Assembly: GCF_014647195.1 (NCBI RefSeq)
Contig: NZ_BMOS01000002.1
Coordinates: 1-64,000 of the forward strand
Direction of reading: 5' to 3'
Source of the DNA: Oceanobacillus indicireducens
GTDB taxonomy: Bacteria; Bacillota; Bacilli; Bacillales; Amphibacillaceae
Length of the DNA: 64,000 nucleotides
This document shows, one piece after another, positions 17,753-31,039 of this stretch. Position 1 is the stretch's first letter. Every line of letters starts with the position of its first letter. A program made the position numbers and the translations under genes. The notes under the pieces were generated by a model. That model was not told the origin of the DNA and did no database searches. It worked only from the letters and a program-made list of their open reading frames with translations.

Positions 17753-18117
17753 GCGATTTCCTCCTTTTTAGCGTTCAGGATATTTTGAAAAATTATTGAA
17801 TTACTAATAAAAATCTGTGGATTATGAACTGAAAGTTGCTAGCAATAACCTTTTCCGTACTGCACCTAGCACAAACAAGATGAATTCTCTTCTTAAGTAA
17901 GCTTCTTGCGACTTTGCAACGAATGTTTCTCTACCGTGAAAAAACTACCTCGGAAGAACCGCTTCCCGTCCTGGGAGACACAGTTTCTACGTTGCGTTGC
18001 CGCGACTACTGCTATGTGCTGGTACAAACGCTCTTCGGTGGGACAAGTAAAAGCAGTCCCAAGCCCGCGAAACGATTCGCCCAACTTACTGTAAGGGTCG
18101 CTTAGCACCTTTCAATC
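17753..18117. other. gene-free spacer between mbl and flhO, GC-rich structured block
   Basis: A 365-bp gap. The stretch from about 17860 to 18112 is richer in G+C than its flanks and contains several short palindromes, with CCTAGCAC near its left end and CTTAGCACC at its right end. It looks like a degenerate palindromic repeat of the sort seen elsewhere in this window, but I cannot align it with another copy. No gene is supported. Confidence 0.4.
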
Positions 18118-19119
18118 TTATCCAATCTTTTTACCTTCGATCTTATCAATGTTTTCAAGCATGATTCCGGTTCCTTTAGCAACACAGCTCATTGGCTCTT
18201 CCGCCACAAATACAGGCACCTTCAGCTCTTCAGCAAGCAATTGGTCCATACCGTGGATGAGCGCCCCTCCGCCAGTGAGAATGACACCACGGTCGATGAT
18301 GTCAGCAGATAGTTCCGGTGGAGTCTGCTCAAGAACCATTTTCGCAGCTTGTACAATTACATAAACATATTCACGAAGCGCTTCTTCAATCTCCTTGGAG
18401 TTTACCGTTATTGTTTGCGGAAGGCCACTCACCATGTCTCGACCACGAATCTCAAGGGATTCATCGCGTGAACCTTCAAAAACGGTTGCGACATTGATTT
18501 TAATTTCTTCGGCAGTCCGTTCACCGATTAGGAGCTTATATTTTTTCTTAATATACTGTAGAATTTCTGCATCAAAATTATCCCCTGCCATTTTAATGGA
18601 CTCAGAGGTTACAATGCCACCCATAGAAAGAACGGCTACATCTGTCGTTCCTCCACCGATATCGACAACCATGTTTCCACTCGGCTGGTAAATTTCCATC
18701 CCAGCACCGATTGCTGCGACCTTGGGCTCTTCTTCCAGATACACTTTCTTTCCGCCTGACTTTTCCGCCGCTTCTTTAATCGCTTTCTGCTCGACTTTGG
18801 TAATGTTCGTCGGGCAGCAAATGAGCATGCGCGGTTTTGTAAACAGGCCTTTAACATTGATTTTATTAATAAAATGCTTTAACATCGCTTCAGTCACATC
18901 AAAATCAGCAATTACCCCATCTTTCAACGGGCGGATTGCTTCTATATTTCCAGGTGTCCGACCAACCATGCGACGGGCTTCTTCTCCGACTTCCAGTACT
19001 CTTCCAGTATTTCGGTCCATCGCTACTACAGCTGGTTCATTCAACACAATTCCTTTTCCTTTTACATGAATCAAAACGTTGGCGGTTCCAAGGTCTATTC
19101 CAATATCTCTAGAAAACAT
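18118..19119 (-). CDS. mbl: rod-shape determining protein Mbl (MreB family actin homologue)
   Basis: 333 residues. Actin-fold phosphate motifs IGIDLGTANVLIHVKGKG and VVDIGGGTTDVAV, and the adenosine-site GGGALIHGMD, are intact. MreB-type filaments guide the lateral wall synthesis machinery at the membrane. Its position between spoIIID and flhO identifies it as Mbl rather than MreB or MreBH. TGGGAGGACC ribosome-binding site precedes ATG. Confidence 0.95.
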   Translation of the reverse strand: MFSRDIGIDLGTANVLIHVKGKGIVLNEPAVVAMDRNTGRVLEVGEEARRMVGRTPGNIEAIRPLKDGVIADFDVTEAMLKHFINKINVKGLFTKPRMLICCPTNITKVEQKAIKEAAEKSGGKKVYLEEEPKVAAIGAGMEIYQPSGNMVVDIGGGTTDVAVLSMGGIVTSESIKMAGDNFDAEILQYIKKKYKLLIGERTAEEIKINVATVFEGSRDESLEIRGRDMVSGLPQTITVNSKEIEEALREYVYVIVQAAKMVLEQTPPELSADIIDRGVILTGGGALIHGMDQLLAEELKVPVFVAEEPMSCVAKGTGIMLENIDKIEGKKIG

Positions 19120-19296
19120 TCTATCTAGGTCCTCCCAAATTAACTTGTCTTACATCGTGATTTAGACACAATGCTACTATTAACATATTTTATCACAGTT
19201 TGTCACATTTAACTTCTTTTATTGATAATTATTTTATGAAATTTTTGTTGTGCTTGACGGCAGATAGGGATGCGGGTTCATTCTGGGAAGTTCTGT

Positions 19297-19335
19297 AAAA
19301 AAATGGGCTACTAATCCCGGGAGGCGACTAGTAGC
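19297..19335 (-). terminator. spoIIID terminator
   Basis: On the minus strand GCTACTAGTC and ATTAGTAGC pair, followed by CCATTTTTTTAC. It separates spoIIID from mbl. Confidence 0.75.
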
Positions 19336-19344
19336 TTGGGGGTA

Positions 19345-19623
19345 TTAATTCCGGGAGGGGTTTACCTTCAGGCGGCCTTCATTTTTATATTTCTGTCTCG
19401 TTGCTTCCCCGCCACGCAGGTGTCTGATTGCTTTATGATATTCCAGCACTTCTTTCACCTGTCCGGCAAGTTCGGGATTGATCTCAGGTAAACGTTCAGT
19501 TAAATCTTTATGGACAGTACTTTTGGAGACCCCGAATTCTTTGGCAATTTTCCGGACTGTCTTTCTCGTTTCAATCACATGCTGTCCAATACGGATTGCT
19601 CTTTCTTTGATGTAATCATGCAC
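19345..19623 (-). CDS. spoIIID: stage III sporulation transcription factor SpoIIID
   Basis: 92 residues with a helix-turn-helix (TVRKIAKEFGVSKSTVHKDL, near residues 22-41) and a basic C-terminal tail. In B. subtilis SpoIIID is the mother-cell regulator that acts with sigma-E genes before sigma-K. GGAGGCGAACGGTGTGC places a strong SD before the start; an in-frame GTG start a codon or two earlier is possible but ATG fits the family. A candidate leader ORF lies just upstream. Confidence 0.95.
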   Translation of the reverse strand: MHDYIKERAIRIGQHVIETRKTVRKIAKEFGVSKSTVHKDLTERLPEINPELAGQVKEVLEYHKAIRHLRGGEATRQKYKNEGRLKVNPSRN

Positions 19624-19686
19624 ACCGTTCGCCTCCTAAGTTGATCGTTCTGAGGTGTCATCTCTTATCTCTTCAACCGGGGCTCA

Positions 19687-19809
19687 TTATTTAATGCTGT
19701 CAACTGAACCGAAAAGTGAGTCTATGTAATTTGCATCATTGCGGGAACGGAAAAAGTCACTACTATGCTCCTTCACCTCAGCACTAAAATCTTGGTTGGT
19801 TTGTAACAT
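19687..19809 (-). CDS. candidate Usd-like leader ORF upstream of spoIIID
   Basis: A 40-codon ORF starting ATG near 19809 (MLQTNQDFSAEVKEHSS...) and ending 63 bp before spoIIID. In B. subtilis a 36-codon gene, usd, lies just upstream of spoIIID and its translation is needed for spoIIID translation. Position, length and hydrophilic composition fit, but no good SD is seen before this ATG and I cannot compare sequences. Treat as a hypothesis. Confidence 0.4.
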   Translation of the reverse strand: MLQTNQDFSAEVKEHSSDFFRSRNDANYIDSLFGSVDSIK

Positions 19810-19848
19810 TTTATTACAAGCACCAACCGAATATGAATAAATCTTTTT

Positions 19849-19875
19849 GGGACTAGGGGTCAGAGCATTTGTCCC
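19849..19875. repeat. GGGACA/TGTCCC dispersed repeat, single copy 7
   Basis: One isolated unit, GGGACT-x-GGGGTCAGAGC-x-TGTCCC, between the spoIIQ terminator and the leader ORF of spoIIID. Confidence 0.85.
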
Positions 19876-19882
19876 ACCACGC

Positions 19883-19915
19883 AAAAACACCTTGGCCTGA
19901 AATGCCAAGGTGTTT
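19883..19915 (-). terminator. spoIIQ terminator
   Basis: On the minus strand AAACACCTTGGC and GCCAAGGTGTTTTTG form an 11-bp stem with a T-tract. Confidence 0.85.
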
Positions 19916-19925
19916 GCTTGTGTGT

Positions 19926-20846
19926 TTATTCTTCTGTGTCGTCTTCCGTTTCTTCTGGTTGTTCATCTTCAACTTCCAAGTCAGCGTCGGATTCATCTAG
20001 TTCAGCATCAGCGTCTTCATCCTGTTCATCCGCTTCTTCTGGCTGCTCGACTGCATCCGTTTCTTCTGTTGGTTCTGTTTCTTCCGCTTCTTCTGTTACA
20101 CCTTCTGATTCGTCCGCATCCTCCGCTACATCCTCAGTTGATTCAGCTGAGTCCATGAGTTCAGCAATGTTTGCAAGCGGTTGGTTCAGCAATGCTTCCG
20201 GGTTCACAGGTGTATCACCTTTTCGGACTTCGAAGTGAACATGGTTGCCATGCTCTGTTCCGAATTTATTTTTCCCGGCTGTACCAATTGCTTCTCCTTG
20301 TTTTACATTTGCATCTGCTTCAACCTTCACATCGCCAAGACTCGCATAATAGGTTTTCACATCGTCACCATGATCGATTACGACAACATTCCCTAAAAGC
20401 GGGTCCTCTTTCACTTCAGCGACTGTACCACTTAACGCAGCGACTACTTCAAAGCCTTCCCCATCTTCTGTTGTAATATCAATACCTGTGCTTTGATAAT
20501 AACGATTGTTGTAATGGATTAGGGCATTTACCTTCTCTGATTCGTCTGCGTTATAGTCAAAAAATTTCGTTACAATCTGCGCTTCTTCAGTGTTTTCGAT
20601 CGGTAATTGTACGACTTCTTGTTGTTCCATGACAGGCTCTGCTTCCTCTTCATTTAGAACCGGGGAATACTCTTCGGACTGTTCCCGCTCCTCGACAATT
20701 TCCTGATCGTCTCCATTATTTTGGTACCAGACAACTGCTGAGATTAATAGAGCTGCTAGAACCAAATAAAGACTAGGGAAGAACCACTTTTTACGGAAAA
20801 TGCGTGTCCAACTTTTTTTTGGACCGAATTTGTTTTCCTCATTCAT
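19926..20846 (-). CDS. spoIIQ: stage II sporulation protein Q
   Basis: About 306 residues. A short cytoplasmic start, one membrane helix (FFPSLYLVLAALLISAVVW) and a forespore-side LytM/M23 domain. As in B. subtilis SpoIIQ, the first zinc ligand is lost (STGIDI instead of HxGID) while HVHFEVR remains, so it is a structural partner of SpoIIIAH rather than a peptidase. The C-terminal ~80 residues are an unusually long Glu/Asp/Thr-rich tail. The start ATG at 20846 is chosen because GAGGTG is 6 bases upstream and the sigma-F promoter would otherwise overlap the coding region. Confidence 0.9.
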   Translation of the reverse strand: MNEENKFGPKKSWTRIFRKKWFFPSLYLVLAALLISAVVWYQNNGDDQEIVEEREQSEEYSPVLNEEEAEPVMEQQEVVQLPIENTEEAQIVTKFFDYNADESEKVNALIHYNNRYYQSTGIDITTEDGEGFEVVAALSGTVAEVKEDPLLGNVVVIDHGDDVKTYYASLGDVKVEADANVKQGEAIGTAGKNKFGTEHGNHVHFEVRKGDTPVNPEALLNQPLANIAELMDSAESTEDVAEDADESEGVTEEAEETEPTEETDAVEQPEEADEQDEDADAELDESDADLEVEDEQPEETEDDTEE

Positions 20847-20864
20847 CTTCATCACCTCAACAAC

Positions 20865-20894
20865 CATTCTGTTCAGAAAATAGAAAATCTATAC
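20865..20894 (-). promoter_or_regulatory. candidate sigma-F promoter of spoIIQ
   Basis: On the minus strand GTATA (20890-20894), 15 bp spacer, then GAACAGAATG (20865-20874). This fits the forespore sigma-F pattern GywTA-N15-GgnrAnAnTw with three mismatches. B. subtilis spoIIQ is sigma-F dependent. Confidence 0.5.
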
Positions 20895-20986
20895 ATCTGC
20901 AAGGAAATATTTTTCATAAACATGTATTATTTTGGTTGTTAAGGGGAAATTAAGCTGTTACTTGCCAATATTATCAGTAATCAAGG

Positions 20987-21017
20987 AAAAACCCCCGTCT
21001 ATTTCGAGACGAGGGTC
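20987..21017 (-). terminator. spoIID terminator overlapping its stop codon
   Basis: On the minus strand CCCTCGTCT and AGACGGGGG pair, followed by TTTTTCC; the left arm is the last codons of spoIID. Confidence 0.8.
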
Positions 21018-22150
21018 GGAGCTGCTTCATCAAGCGTACTTATATCTATTCCCTGATAGTAATGCTTCACGATATCTTCATAGTTCTTTCCTTCCTTCGC
21101 CATACTATCCGCACCGTACTGACTCATGCCGATGCCGTGACCATTTCCTTTCGTCGTGAAAATATAATGATCATTTGCTTGTTTAACGGAGAAATCCGTG
21201 GAACGGAGCTCAAGCTTATCGCGGATTTCCCTTCCTGTGAATGTGTTTTCATCCATTGTAAATTGACTGACGCGGCCACTGTCTGAGCGGGCAATCGTAA
21301 TATGATCAGCCGCATCACTGGATAACGTAATACCAAGACGCTCTTCCAGTTCGGCTTTCGTAAATGTTTCCTGATTAACGAGCTTCGGGTTTTCTAAATC
21401 CCATGGGCTTGGCACGCTCCGTAGATAGGGCAGCTCTTTTTCCCAATAGTCCTCCGAGTTTTCCGTATAGCCATTACTCATCGAAAAGTAGGCAGGCATG
21501 ATCGGAGCATCTTCATACGTTAAAATTTCTCCACGCGTCGATTCCACCGCAGCTTTGATTTTTTTAATATTGTCTTCATAGGCACTGCCCCATAGCTGCT
21601 TTAATTCGTCATTGTTCTTATATACCTGATCTTGCACGGTATCTGTAATATCGTAGGAATCCTCATCATTTGTGAGGAGATGGTTAACTGTATACGTCCG
21701 AGCTGCAATGGCTTGAGCCTTCAGTGCCTCCATTTCGAAGGTTACAGGCATTTCCGCAGCAACGACACCGACAATATAATTCTCCAGAGAAACATCTTCA
21801 ACGACATCTGCTTTCGTTCGCATGACCGCGACGGATATGGCTTCCTGTTGTTGTTCATTCATAATTGTAAAATCATCCGCCGGCTCTGTTGCTTTATTAT
21901 TTTTGTTCTGTGGCAGCACGATCAGGCTCGGAATGGCAATAATAAGGATAAACAGGGAAGCAACCAGCAGGATGAGCGGCAGCCGGTAAGAGAGCTGGTG
22001 ATGTTGGAAATAAGCAGAACCCTTACGTTTAATGAAAGGGGGTGGCTTTCGTTTCATTGTTTTAAACTTCGGCTTGCTGGATACTGATTTCAATTGTGTC
22101 TTTTTCTTGAGTAGTTTCTGGATATGGGCGTTTTTCTTCGGACTTTTCAC
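20999..22150 (-). CDS. spoIID: stage II sporulation protein D
   Basis: 383 residues. Very basic N-terminus, one membrane helix (LPLILLVASLFILIIAIPS, near residues 57-75) and an extracellular lytic transglycosylase domain with VVAAEMPVTFEMEALKAQAI and SNGYTENSEDYW and KGNGHGIGMSQYGAD motifs. With SpoIIP and SpoIIM it degrades peptidoglycan during engulfment. The GTG start follows GAGGAGGG. The N-terminal cytoplasmic Lys-rich extension of ~50 residues is longer than I expect for the family. Confidence 0.93.
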   Translation of the reverse strand: MKSPKKNAHIQKLLKKKTQLKSVSSKPKFKTMKRKPPPFIKRKGSAYFQHHQLSYRLPLILLVASLFILIIAIPSLIVLPQNKNNKATEPADDFTIMNEQQQEAISVAVMRTKADVVEDVSLENYIVGVVAAEMPVTFEMEALKAQAIAARTYTVNHLLTNDEDSYDITDTVQDQVYKNNDELKQLWGSAYEDNIKKIKAAVESTRGEILTYEDAPIMPAYFSMSNGYTENSEDYWEKELPYLRSVPSPWDLENPKLVNQETFTKAELEERLGITLSSDAADHITIARSDSGRVSQFTMDENTFTGREIRDKLELRSTDFSVKQANDHYIFTTKGNGHGIGMSQYGADSMAKEGKNYEDIVKHYYQGIDISTLDEAAPTLVSK

Positions 22151-22315
22151 AAATTCCCTCCTCGTCGCTGATTTGCCGTGAAGAGGAGTTTCACTTCCCC
22201 TTATGCACAGCCTAGTATTGCAATCTACTATTATATTTATACGAAAAAGTTAGAAATAGACCTGTGAATTGCAGTTTATAGGAAAAAATATAACGGTTTA
22301 AAGGCTATAAATACA

Positions 22316-22356
22316 AATAACCCCTACCAGAATTGTTTTTTCTGAAATAGGGGTGT
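22316..22356 (-). terminator. murA terminator
   Basis: On the minus strand CCCCTATTTCAGAA and TTCTGGTAGGGG form a 12-bp stem followed by TTATTTG. Confidence 0.75.
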
Positions 22357-22400
22357 TTAATTTTGTATCCAGGCGTCCGAACTGCCCGACGGTTTATTTT

Positions 22401-23735
22401 TTATAATAACTTTGCAATTGCTTCTCCGCTTAATTCGTTTGTTTCTGTAATTGTTTCAATCACATTGTCGAACTCATCAACACGGACAATGTCAGCACCT
22501 AATGCAGCAAGCTTTCCAACAATATTCACATAGCCGCGGTCAAGATGCTTTAATTGAGTGACGCGGGTATGTCCTTCTGCTACAAGACCAGCCAAAATAA
22601 GCGCAGCAGCAGCGCGTAGATCGGTTGCTGCAACTTCAGCACCTTGCAGGTCATTTAGCCCTTCTACGATCACACTGCGACCTTCAATTTTGATTTTAGC
22701 GTTCATTCTTCTGAACTCTTCTACATGCATGAAGCGATTTTCAAAAACCGTCTCGGTGAGGACACTTGTGCCATTTGCTTTCAGCATCAAAGCCATCATC
22801 TGGGATTGCATATCGGTAGGGAATCCGGGATATGGAAGTGTTTTGACATCGGTTGATGTAAAGGTTTCCGGTCCGATCACACGGAGTCCTGTGCCTTCTT
22901 CTTCAATCGATACACCCATTTCTTCCATCTTGGAAATAACGGAACGGAGATGTTCGCTTTCCACATTTTCCACTAAAACATTTCCACCTGTAATTGCAGC
23001 TGCAGCCATGAAGGTTCCTGCTTCAATCCGGTCAGGAATAATCGTATGCGTTGTGCCGTAAAGCTTTTCCACTCCGTAAATACGGATGGTTTCTGTACCT
23101 GCTCCAACGATATCAGCACCCATTTTATTCAAATAATTGGCTAAATCAACTATTTCAGGTTCTTTCGCAGCATTTTCAATAATCGTCGTTCCTTCTGCAA
23201 GGGATGCTGCCATCATGATGTTCTCGGTTGCGCCAACACTTGGCATGTCGAGATAAATTTTTGCACCTTGAAGACGACCATCCACTCGTGCTTCAACGAA
23301 CCCATTGCCGACATGAATGTCTGCTCCCATAGCTTCGAAGCCTTTCAGATGAAGGTCGATGGGACGGGATCCGATGGCACATCCACCCGGCATTGCGACG
23401 TTGGCATGGCCGTAGCGGGCAAGTAATGGTCCCAGAACAAGCACAGATGCGCGCATTTTTCGTACATATTCAAATGGGGCTTCTGTAAGTAATTCCTTGG
23501 AAGCATCAATTTCCACGGTATTCGTATTTGCATTAAATTCTACATCGGCATTTAGATTTCTCAGTACTTCATTAATTGTATAGACATCAGCTAAAACAGG
23601 TACGTCTGTTATGACACTCTTGCCTTCGCTGGCAATTAAACTCGCAGCCAAAACTGGCAATACGGCATTTTTGGCACCCTCTACTTTTACTGTGCCGCGT
23701 AGTTGCTGTCCACCTCTTACGATGATTTTTTCCAT
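22401..23735 (-). CDS. murAA: UDP-N-acetylglucosamine 1-carboxyvinyltransferase (MurAA)
   Basis: 444 residues. It adds enolpyruvate from PEP to UDP-GlcNAc, the first committed step of peptidoglycan synthesis. The catalytic Cys lies in [20 protein letters not shown] (near residue 116), the EPSP-synthase-type fold motifs [12 protein letters not shown] and [13 protein letters not shown] are intact. Adjacent to ywmB and spoIID as in B. subtilis, where this copy is the main enzyme. It is one of two MurA genes in the window (see 51301-52587). Confidence 0.95.
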   Translation of the reverse strand: MEKIIVRGGQQLRGTVKVEGAKNAVLPVLAASLIASEGKSVITDVPVLADVYTINEVLRNLNADVEFNANTNTVEIDASKELLTEAPFEYVRKMRASVLVLGPLLARYGHANVAMPGGCAIGSRPIDLHLKGFEAMGADIHVGNGFVEARVDGRLQGAKIYLDMPSVGATENIMMAASLAEGTTIIENAAKEPEIVDLANYLNKMGADIVGAGTETIRIYGVEKLYGTTHTIIPDRIEAGTFMAAAAITGGNVLVENVESEHLRSVISKMEEMGVSIEEEGTGLRVIGPETFTSTDVKTLPYPGFPTDMQSQMMALMLKANGTSVLTETVFENRFMHVEEFRRMNAKIKIEGRSVIVEGLNDLQGAEVAATDLRAAAALILAGLVAEGHTRVTQLKHLDRGYVNIVGKLAALGADIVRVDEFDNVIETITETNELSGEAIAKLL

Positions 23736-23771
23736 ATTTATAAATCTCCTTCAAATCCTTATTTCTAGATA

Positions 23772-24488
23772 TTAGTATTCAGTAATTAGGATAGGTGTTC
23801 CTATCGTGTAGACAAGCTCTCCTGATTCCTTCTCGGCTGTGGCAATTTGCACGTTATAAGGTATACCTTCCAGAATGAATTTGTCATTCCATAGTGGTGT
23901 ATACCCGTAAATCAACTTTTTAAGCTTGGACATTTCGTATGAATCATACTGTTCTTCTATATGTACCAGCTGTAGCGATTCTGTCAAATTCTCCATAATC
24001 GCCCTATTCCCTATTGTATCATCTTCTATCACTTCAATACAAGTAAATGATTTGACATTTGTGTGGAAAAGTTTATTCAGAAGATTTTTACGTGTCTCGT
24101 CATATTCCTGCTGGACTGATTCGTTCCATGAGTCTCCTTTTAGGACGGCAATTAGTTCTACTTGCCCTGGATTTTCCTTCGCTATAATCATTCGTTTTTG
24201 GGTTGTAATTAATGCCGGTTTATCGGCACTAACAAAGTTAAATATTATACTATTTTCATCTTCTGTTCTAGATACGAAATAACTATTTTTTTTATCATTC
24301 ACAATTTGTTCAAAGTCAGTTGTGTGGATTGTTTCTTTCAGGGTTACTTCCCAGCCTGTTAGTGGTAATTGGTTCGTAGTTGTAATTTCTGTCAGCGTGT
24401 GTAGTGGGTCTATTTCTGTATGTGCAGGAGTTGATCCTGTCAGCGTTATAAAGGTTGCGATTAGAAAAGATATAATGAACTGTTGCAT
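23772..24488 (-). CDS. ywmB: YwmB family protein
   Basis: 238 residues with a probable signal peptide (QFIISFLIATFITLTGSTPA). Assigned by size, secretion signal and position directly upstream of murAA (gap 36 bp), which is the ywmB position in B. subtilis. The family is structurally of the TATA-box-binding-protein-like fold, function unknown. GAGAGGGGT lies 8 bases before ATG. Confidence 0.8.
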   Translation of the reverse strand: MQQFIISFLIATFITLTGSTPAHTEIDPLHTLTEITTTNQLPLTGWEVTLKETIHTTDFEQIVNDKKNSYFVSRTEDENSIIFNFVSADKPALITTQKRMIIAKENPGQVELIAVLKGDSWNESVQQEYDETRKNLLNKLFHTNVKSFTCIEVIEDDTIGNRAIMENLTESLQLVHIEEQYDSYEMSKLKKLIYGYTPLWNDKFILEGIPYNVQIATAEKESGELVYTIGTPILITEY

Positions 24489-24602
24489 AGTCGTTACCCC
24501 TCTCCATTTGGTTATTTCCAGTATGGACAGGAGGCAGAAATTTATTCATAGATTGGTAGAATGAGAGATTGACTAAGATTCTGAAGTAAAGAGTGGAGAA
24601 AT

Positions 24603-24841
24603 AAATCCGAACAAGTTATAAATGGAGCATTAAAGCTTGAAAATACTTCACTTTAGCCGTGGGCGACTGGCGAGCCGCAACGAACAGTGCATTCTGTCGC
24701 TTCTCACCTAGGCTTCCCATCTAAATCCCGATGAATAAGAAGCTCTCGTGCCGGTGCTGGTCACAGGACGTGACTGTACTTGCCGGACCAATGAAGTCTA
24801 GCGTATATTCCCGGAGCTAAAAGAAAAATTTGTTCGGATTT
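24603..24841. repeat. spacer bracketed by a 12-bp inverted repeat
   Basis: AAATCCGAACAA at 24603-24614 and its reverse complement TTGTTCGGATTT at 24830-24841 enclose a ~215-bp, G+C-richer, palindrome-containing block (from about 24655). It lies in the 412-bp gap between ywzB and ywmB, where no gene is seen. The same 12-mer stem forms the icmF terminator at 58580. Confidence 0.65.
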
Positions 24842-24900
24842 AATCCATATTAGTATATATGCTCCGCCCCTTCATTGAATAACCTTTCCATTCGTTAACG

Positions 24901-25131
24901 TTAAAACAGATAGATCAGATCCTGTGACCATTGTAAGATGTCGAGGACGAATCTGCTGACTCCTGTTCCAATCATGATGGCAAGGAAGAGTAGGAAAATC
25001 CTGCCATCTTGTGGATGGTCTTTTCGAATAATCGGATCAAAATTCAACTTGAGCATGACTCTCCATGTGAGCCAAATGAAAAATATATGCGAAATCATTC
25101 CAATTAGCGCAAACTGTCCAATTGAAAACAT
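24901..25131 (-). CDS. ywzB: DUF1146 membrane protein YwzB
   Basis: About 76 residues with two transmembrane segments (near 5-25 and 48-66) and a conserved polar loop (KLNFDPIIRKDHPQDGR). Placed just downstream of the atp operon as in B. subtilis. The internal ATG is chosen as start because GGGAGG is 7 bases upstream of it. Confidence 0.85.
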   Translation of the reverse strand: MFSIGQFALIGMISHIFFIWLTWRVMLKLNFDPIIRKDHPQDGRIFLLFLAIMIGTGVSRFVLDILQWSQDLIYLF

Positions 25132-25193
25132 AAAACGACCTCCCATAAGGAATATTATTGTCGATATTTCCCGGGAAATGATTTCCGGAAACC

Positions 25194-25256
25194 GGGACAG
25201 GGGGTCAGAGCGATTGTCCCACTTTTAGTGGGACAGATGCTCTGACCCCCTGTCCC
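25194..25256. repeat. GGGACA/TGTCCC dispersed repeat, cluster 8 (inverted pair)
   Basis: Two units in opposite orientation around a 9-bp spacer, so GGGGGTCAGAGC pairs with GCTCTGACCCCC. The whole forms a ~27-bp-stem hairpin with small internal mismatches. It follows the atp operon terminator and precedes ywzB. Confidence 0.92.
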
Positions 25257-25260
25257 AATG

Positions 25261-25302
25261 AAAAAAATCTCTTATAACCTGTGGTGTCATAAGAGATTTT
25301 GT
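25261..25302 (-). terminator. atp operon terminator
   Basis: On the minus strand AAATCTCTTATGAC and GTTATAAGAGATTTTTTT pair with a 7-base loop and a T-tract, a few bases past the atpC stop. Confidence 0.88.
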
Positions 25303-25305
25303 TTT

Positions 25306-25716
<411 letters not shown>

Positions 25717-25773
25717 CTAATATTGGTAAGAAGCAAGTAGAAATTCCTCATCTCTACTCACTTCTTCCATTTT

Positions 25774-27216
<1,443 letters not shown>

Positions 27217-27225
27217 TTAAAATAA

Positions 27226-27415
27226 TAATGCAGTGGATAACTTGATTTTCCAGCGACAGCCACGTCCGGCTCCAGCGCCCAGCAACTAGCAAACTTCACA
27301 CTTCTCCAATCGATAAGTCAACATCGGCTCTCTACGTTCGCCGTGTTTCCTTTATCTCATTCTGAAGTGCTCCAGTTTGTACGTTGCTAAACGGGCGCTT
27401 GCGCCTTTGTTCCAA
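27226..27415. repeat. palindromic repeat F1, inserted between atpG and atpD
   Basis: Shares GTGGATAACT, AGCCACGTCCGGCTC and AGCGC-x-CAG-x-AACT with the block at 47229-47400, and ends with the palindrome GGGCGCTTGCGCC. No coding potential. Its presence makes the atpG-atpD gap unusually long for this operon. Confidence 0.7.
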
Positions 27416-27419
27416 TCTG

Positions 27420-28286
<867 letters not shown>

Positions 28287-28313
28287 TCACCACCCTTTCG
28301 CAGTGATATGGGA

Positions 28314-28343
28314 GAGGACCGGTATAAAAGAACACCGGACCTC
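28314..28343. other. hairpin between atpA and atpG
   Basis: GAGGACCGGT pairs with ACCGGACCTC (10 bp). On the operon (minus) strand there is no T-run after it, so it looks like an mRNA stability or processing hairpin rather than a terminator. On the plus strand it is followed by TTTTTT, so it could end antisense transcripts. Confidence 0.6.
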
Positions 28344-28361
28344 GGGTTTTTTAATTAATTT

Positions 28362-29879
<1,518 letters not shown>

Positions 29880-29891
29880 TCACCCCTATCA

Positions 29892-30437
29892 TCATTTGTT
29901 TGCTACTGCAATTTTCCGCTCAATCCGGCGCAATTTCCCACTGACTGAACCGTCATAAATCGTGTTCCCGACGCGAATTTTAATGCCGCCAACAAGAGAC
30001 GGATCAATGACATTCTCAAATTCGAGGGTCGTTTTACCGATTCGTTTGGCAAAAGATATCTTCAAATTATGTTTCTCATCAGCGGTCAGTTCGCGAACAG
30101 AATAAACAGTTGCAACTTCAATTCCTTTTGCGTCGTTCACCCGTTTAATGAACGTTTCAACAATGGATGGAATAAGCATTGTACGATGGCGTTGTACAAG
30201 GAGTTTTACTGTATTAACGACATCTGTATGTAAGCCTTTGAAGCTTTTTGTTACAAGCTGTTCTTTTTGTTCCCCATTCACTCTTGGATGCAATAGGAAT
30301 GCGTTTAAATCTTCATTTGTTTGAAAGACGTCACGGACGACTTTTAAATCATCCACAAATTGGTCCAGTGTGGATTTTTCTAAAGCTAGTTGAAAAAGAG
30401 CATCTGCATAACGCTTGGCTACTACGACTTCACTCAT
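29892..30437 (-). CDS. atpH: ATP synthase F1 delta subunit
   Basis: 181 residues. Connects F1 to the peripheral stalk. Starts MSEVVVAKRYADALFQLALE; ends with the family's beta-strand pattern ENVIDPSLVGGIKIRVGNTI. Overlaps the atpF stop by 4 bp, so translation is coupled. Confidence 0.97.
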   Translation of the reverse strand: MSEVVVAKRYADALFQLALEKSTLDQFVDDLKVVRDVFQTNEDLNAFLLHPRVNGEQKEQLVTKSFKGLHTDVVNTVKLLVQRHRTMLIPSIVETFIKRVNDAKGIEVATVYSVRELTADEKHNLKISFAKRIGKTTLEFENVIDPSLVGGIKIRVGNTIYDGSVSGKLRRIERKIAVANK

Positions 30438-30961
30438 CGCTCTTCTCCTACCTCTTTAATGTAGTCATTAATGAATTCCGCTTGGTCTTGTTCATTGATT
30501 TCTTTCTCAATTACTTTACTTGCCACTAACACAGATAGGGAAGCAACTTGTGCTTGAAGCGCTTGGATTGCCTGTTCTTTTTCATTTTGGATATCCGCTT
30601 GCGCCTGTTCTTTGATACGTTCAGCTTCCGCGCGTGCAGATTCAATGATGTCCTGCTCTTGTCTTACACCGGCAGTTTTTGCATCTTCAATAATTTTCTG
30701 TGCTTCCTGTCTTACGTTGTTAAGCTGGTCGGCTGCGTCTTTTGCGGCCTTTTCAGCTTCCGCGCGGCTTTTTTCTGCTGCATCGATTTCATTAGCAACA
30801 TAGTTTTCCCGCTTTTCCATCATGTTCATGACTGGTCCCCACGCGAACTTTTTCAGTAATGCAAGTAGAATTAGGAAGAAGATTAATTGAACAAGCATAT
30901 CGCCCACTCGTAATCCTCCTACAGCTGCACCTACAGACATAAAGTCAATGTATGAATGCAC
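30434..30961 (-). CDS. atpF: ATP synthase Fo b subunit
   Basis: About 175 residues: one N-terminal membrane helix (LVQLIFFLILLALLKKFAW) then a long charged coiled coil forming the peripheral stalk. The GTG at 30961 is preferred because AAAGGAG is 8 bases upstream; an in-frame start 18 bp earlier would sit on that site. Separated from atpE by 295 bp. Confidence 0.95.
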   Translation of the reverse strand: MHSYIDFMSVGAAVGGLRVGDMLVQLIFFLILLALLKKFAWGPVMNMMEKRENYVANEIDAAEKSRAEAEKAAKDAADQLNNVRQEAQKIIEDAKTAGVRQEQDIIESARAEAERIKEQAQADIQNEKEQAIQALQAQVASLSVLVASKVIEKEINEQDQAEFINDYIKEVGEER

Positions 30962-31039
30962 TGCTTTCACTCCTTTCACGGATCTTTCGGAAACGGCTTC
31001 CCGCTTCCATTTATACTACAATCAAGTGATTTTTCATTT

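Noticed and set aside
19918-20238. Ser-rich plus-strand frame opposite spoIIQ
   Set aside because: It is the complement of the acidic tail of SpoIIQ; Glu/Asp codons read as Ser/Leu codons on the other strand.
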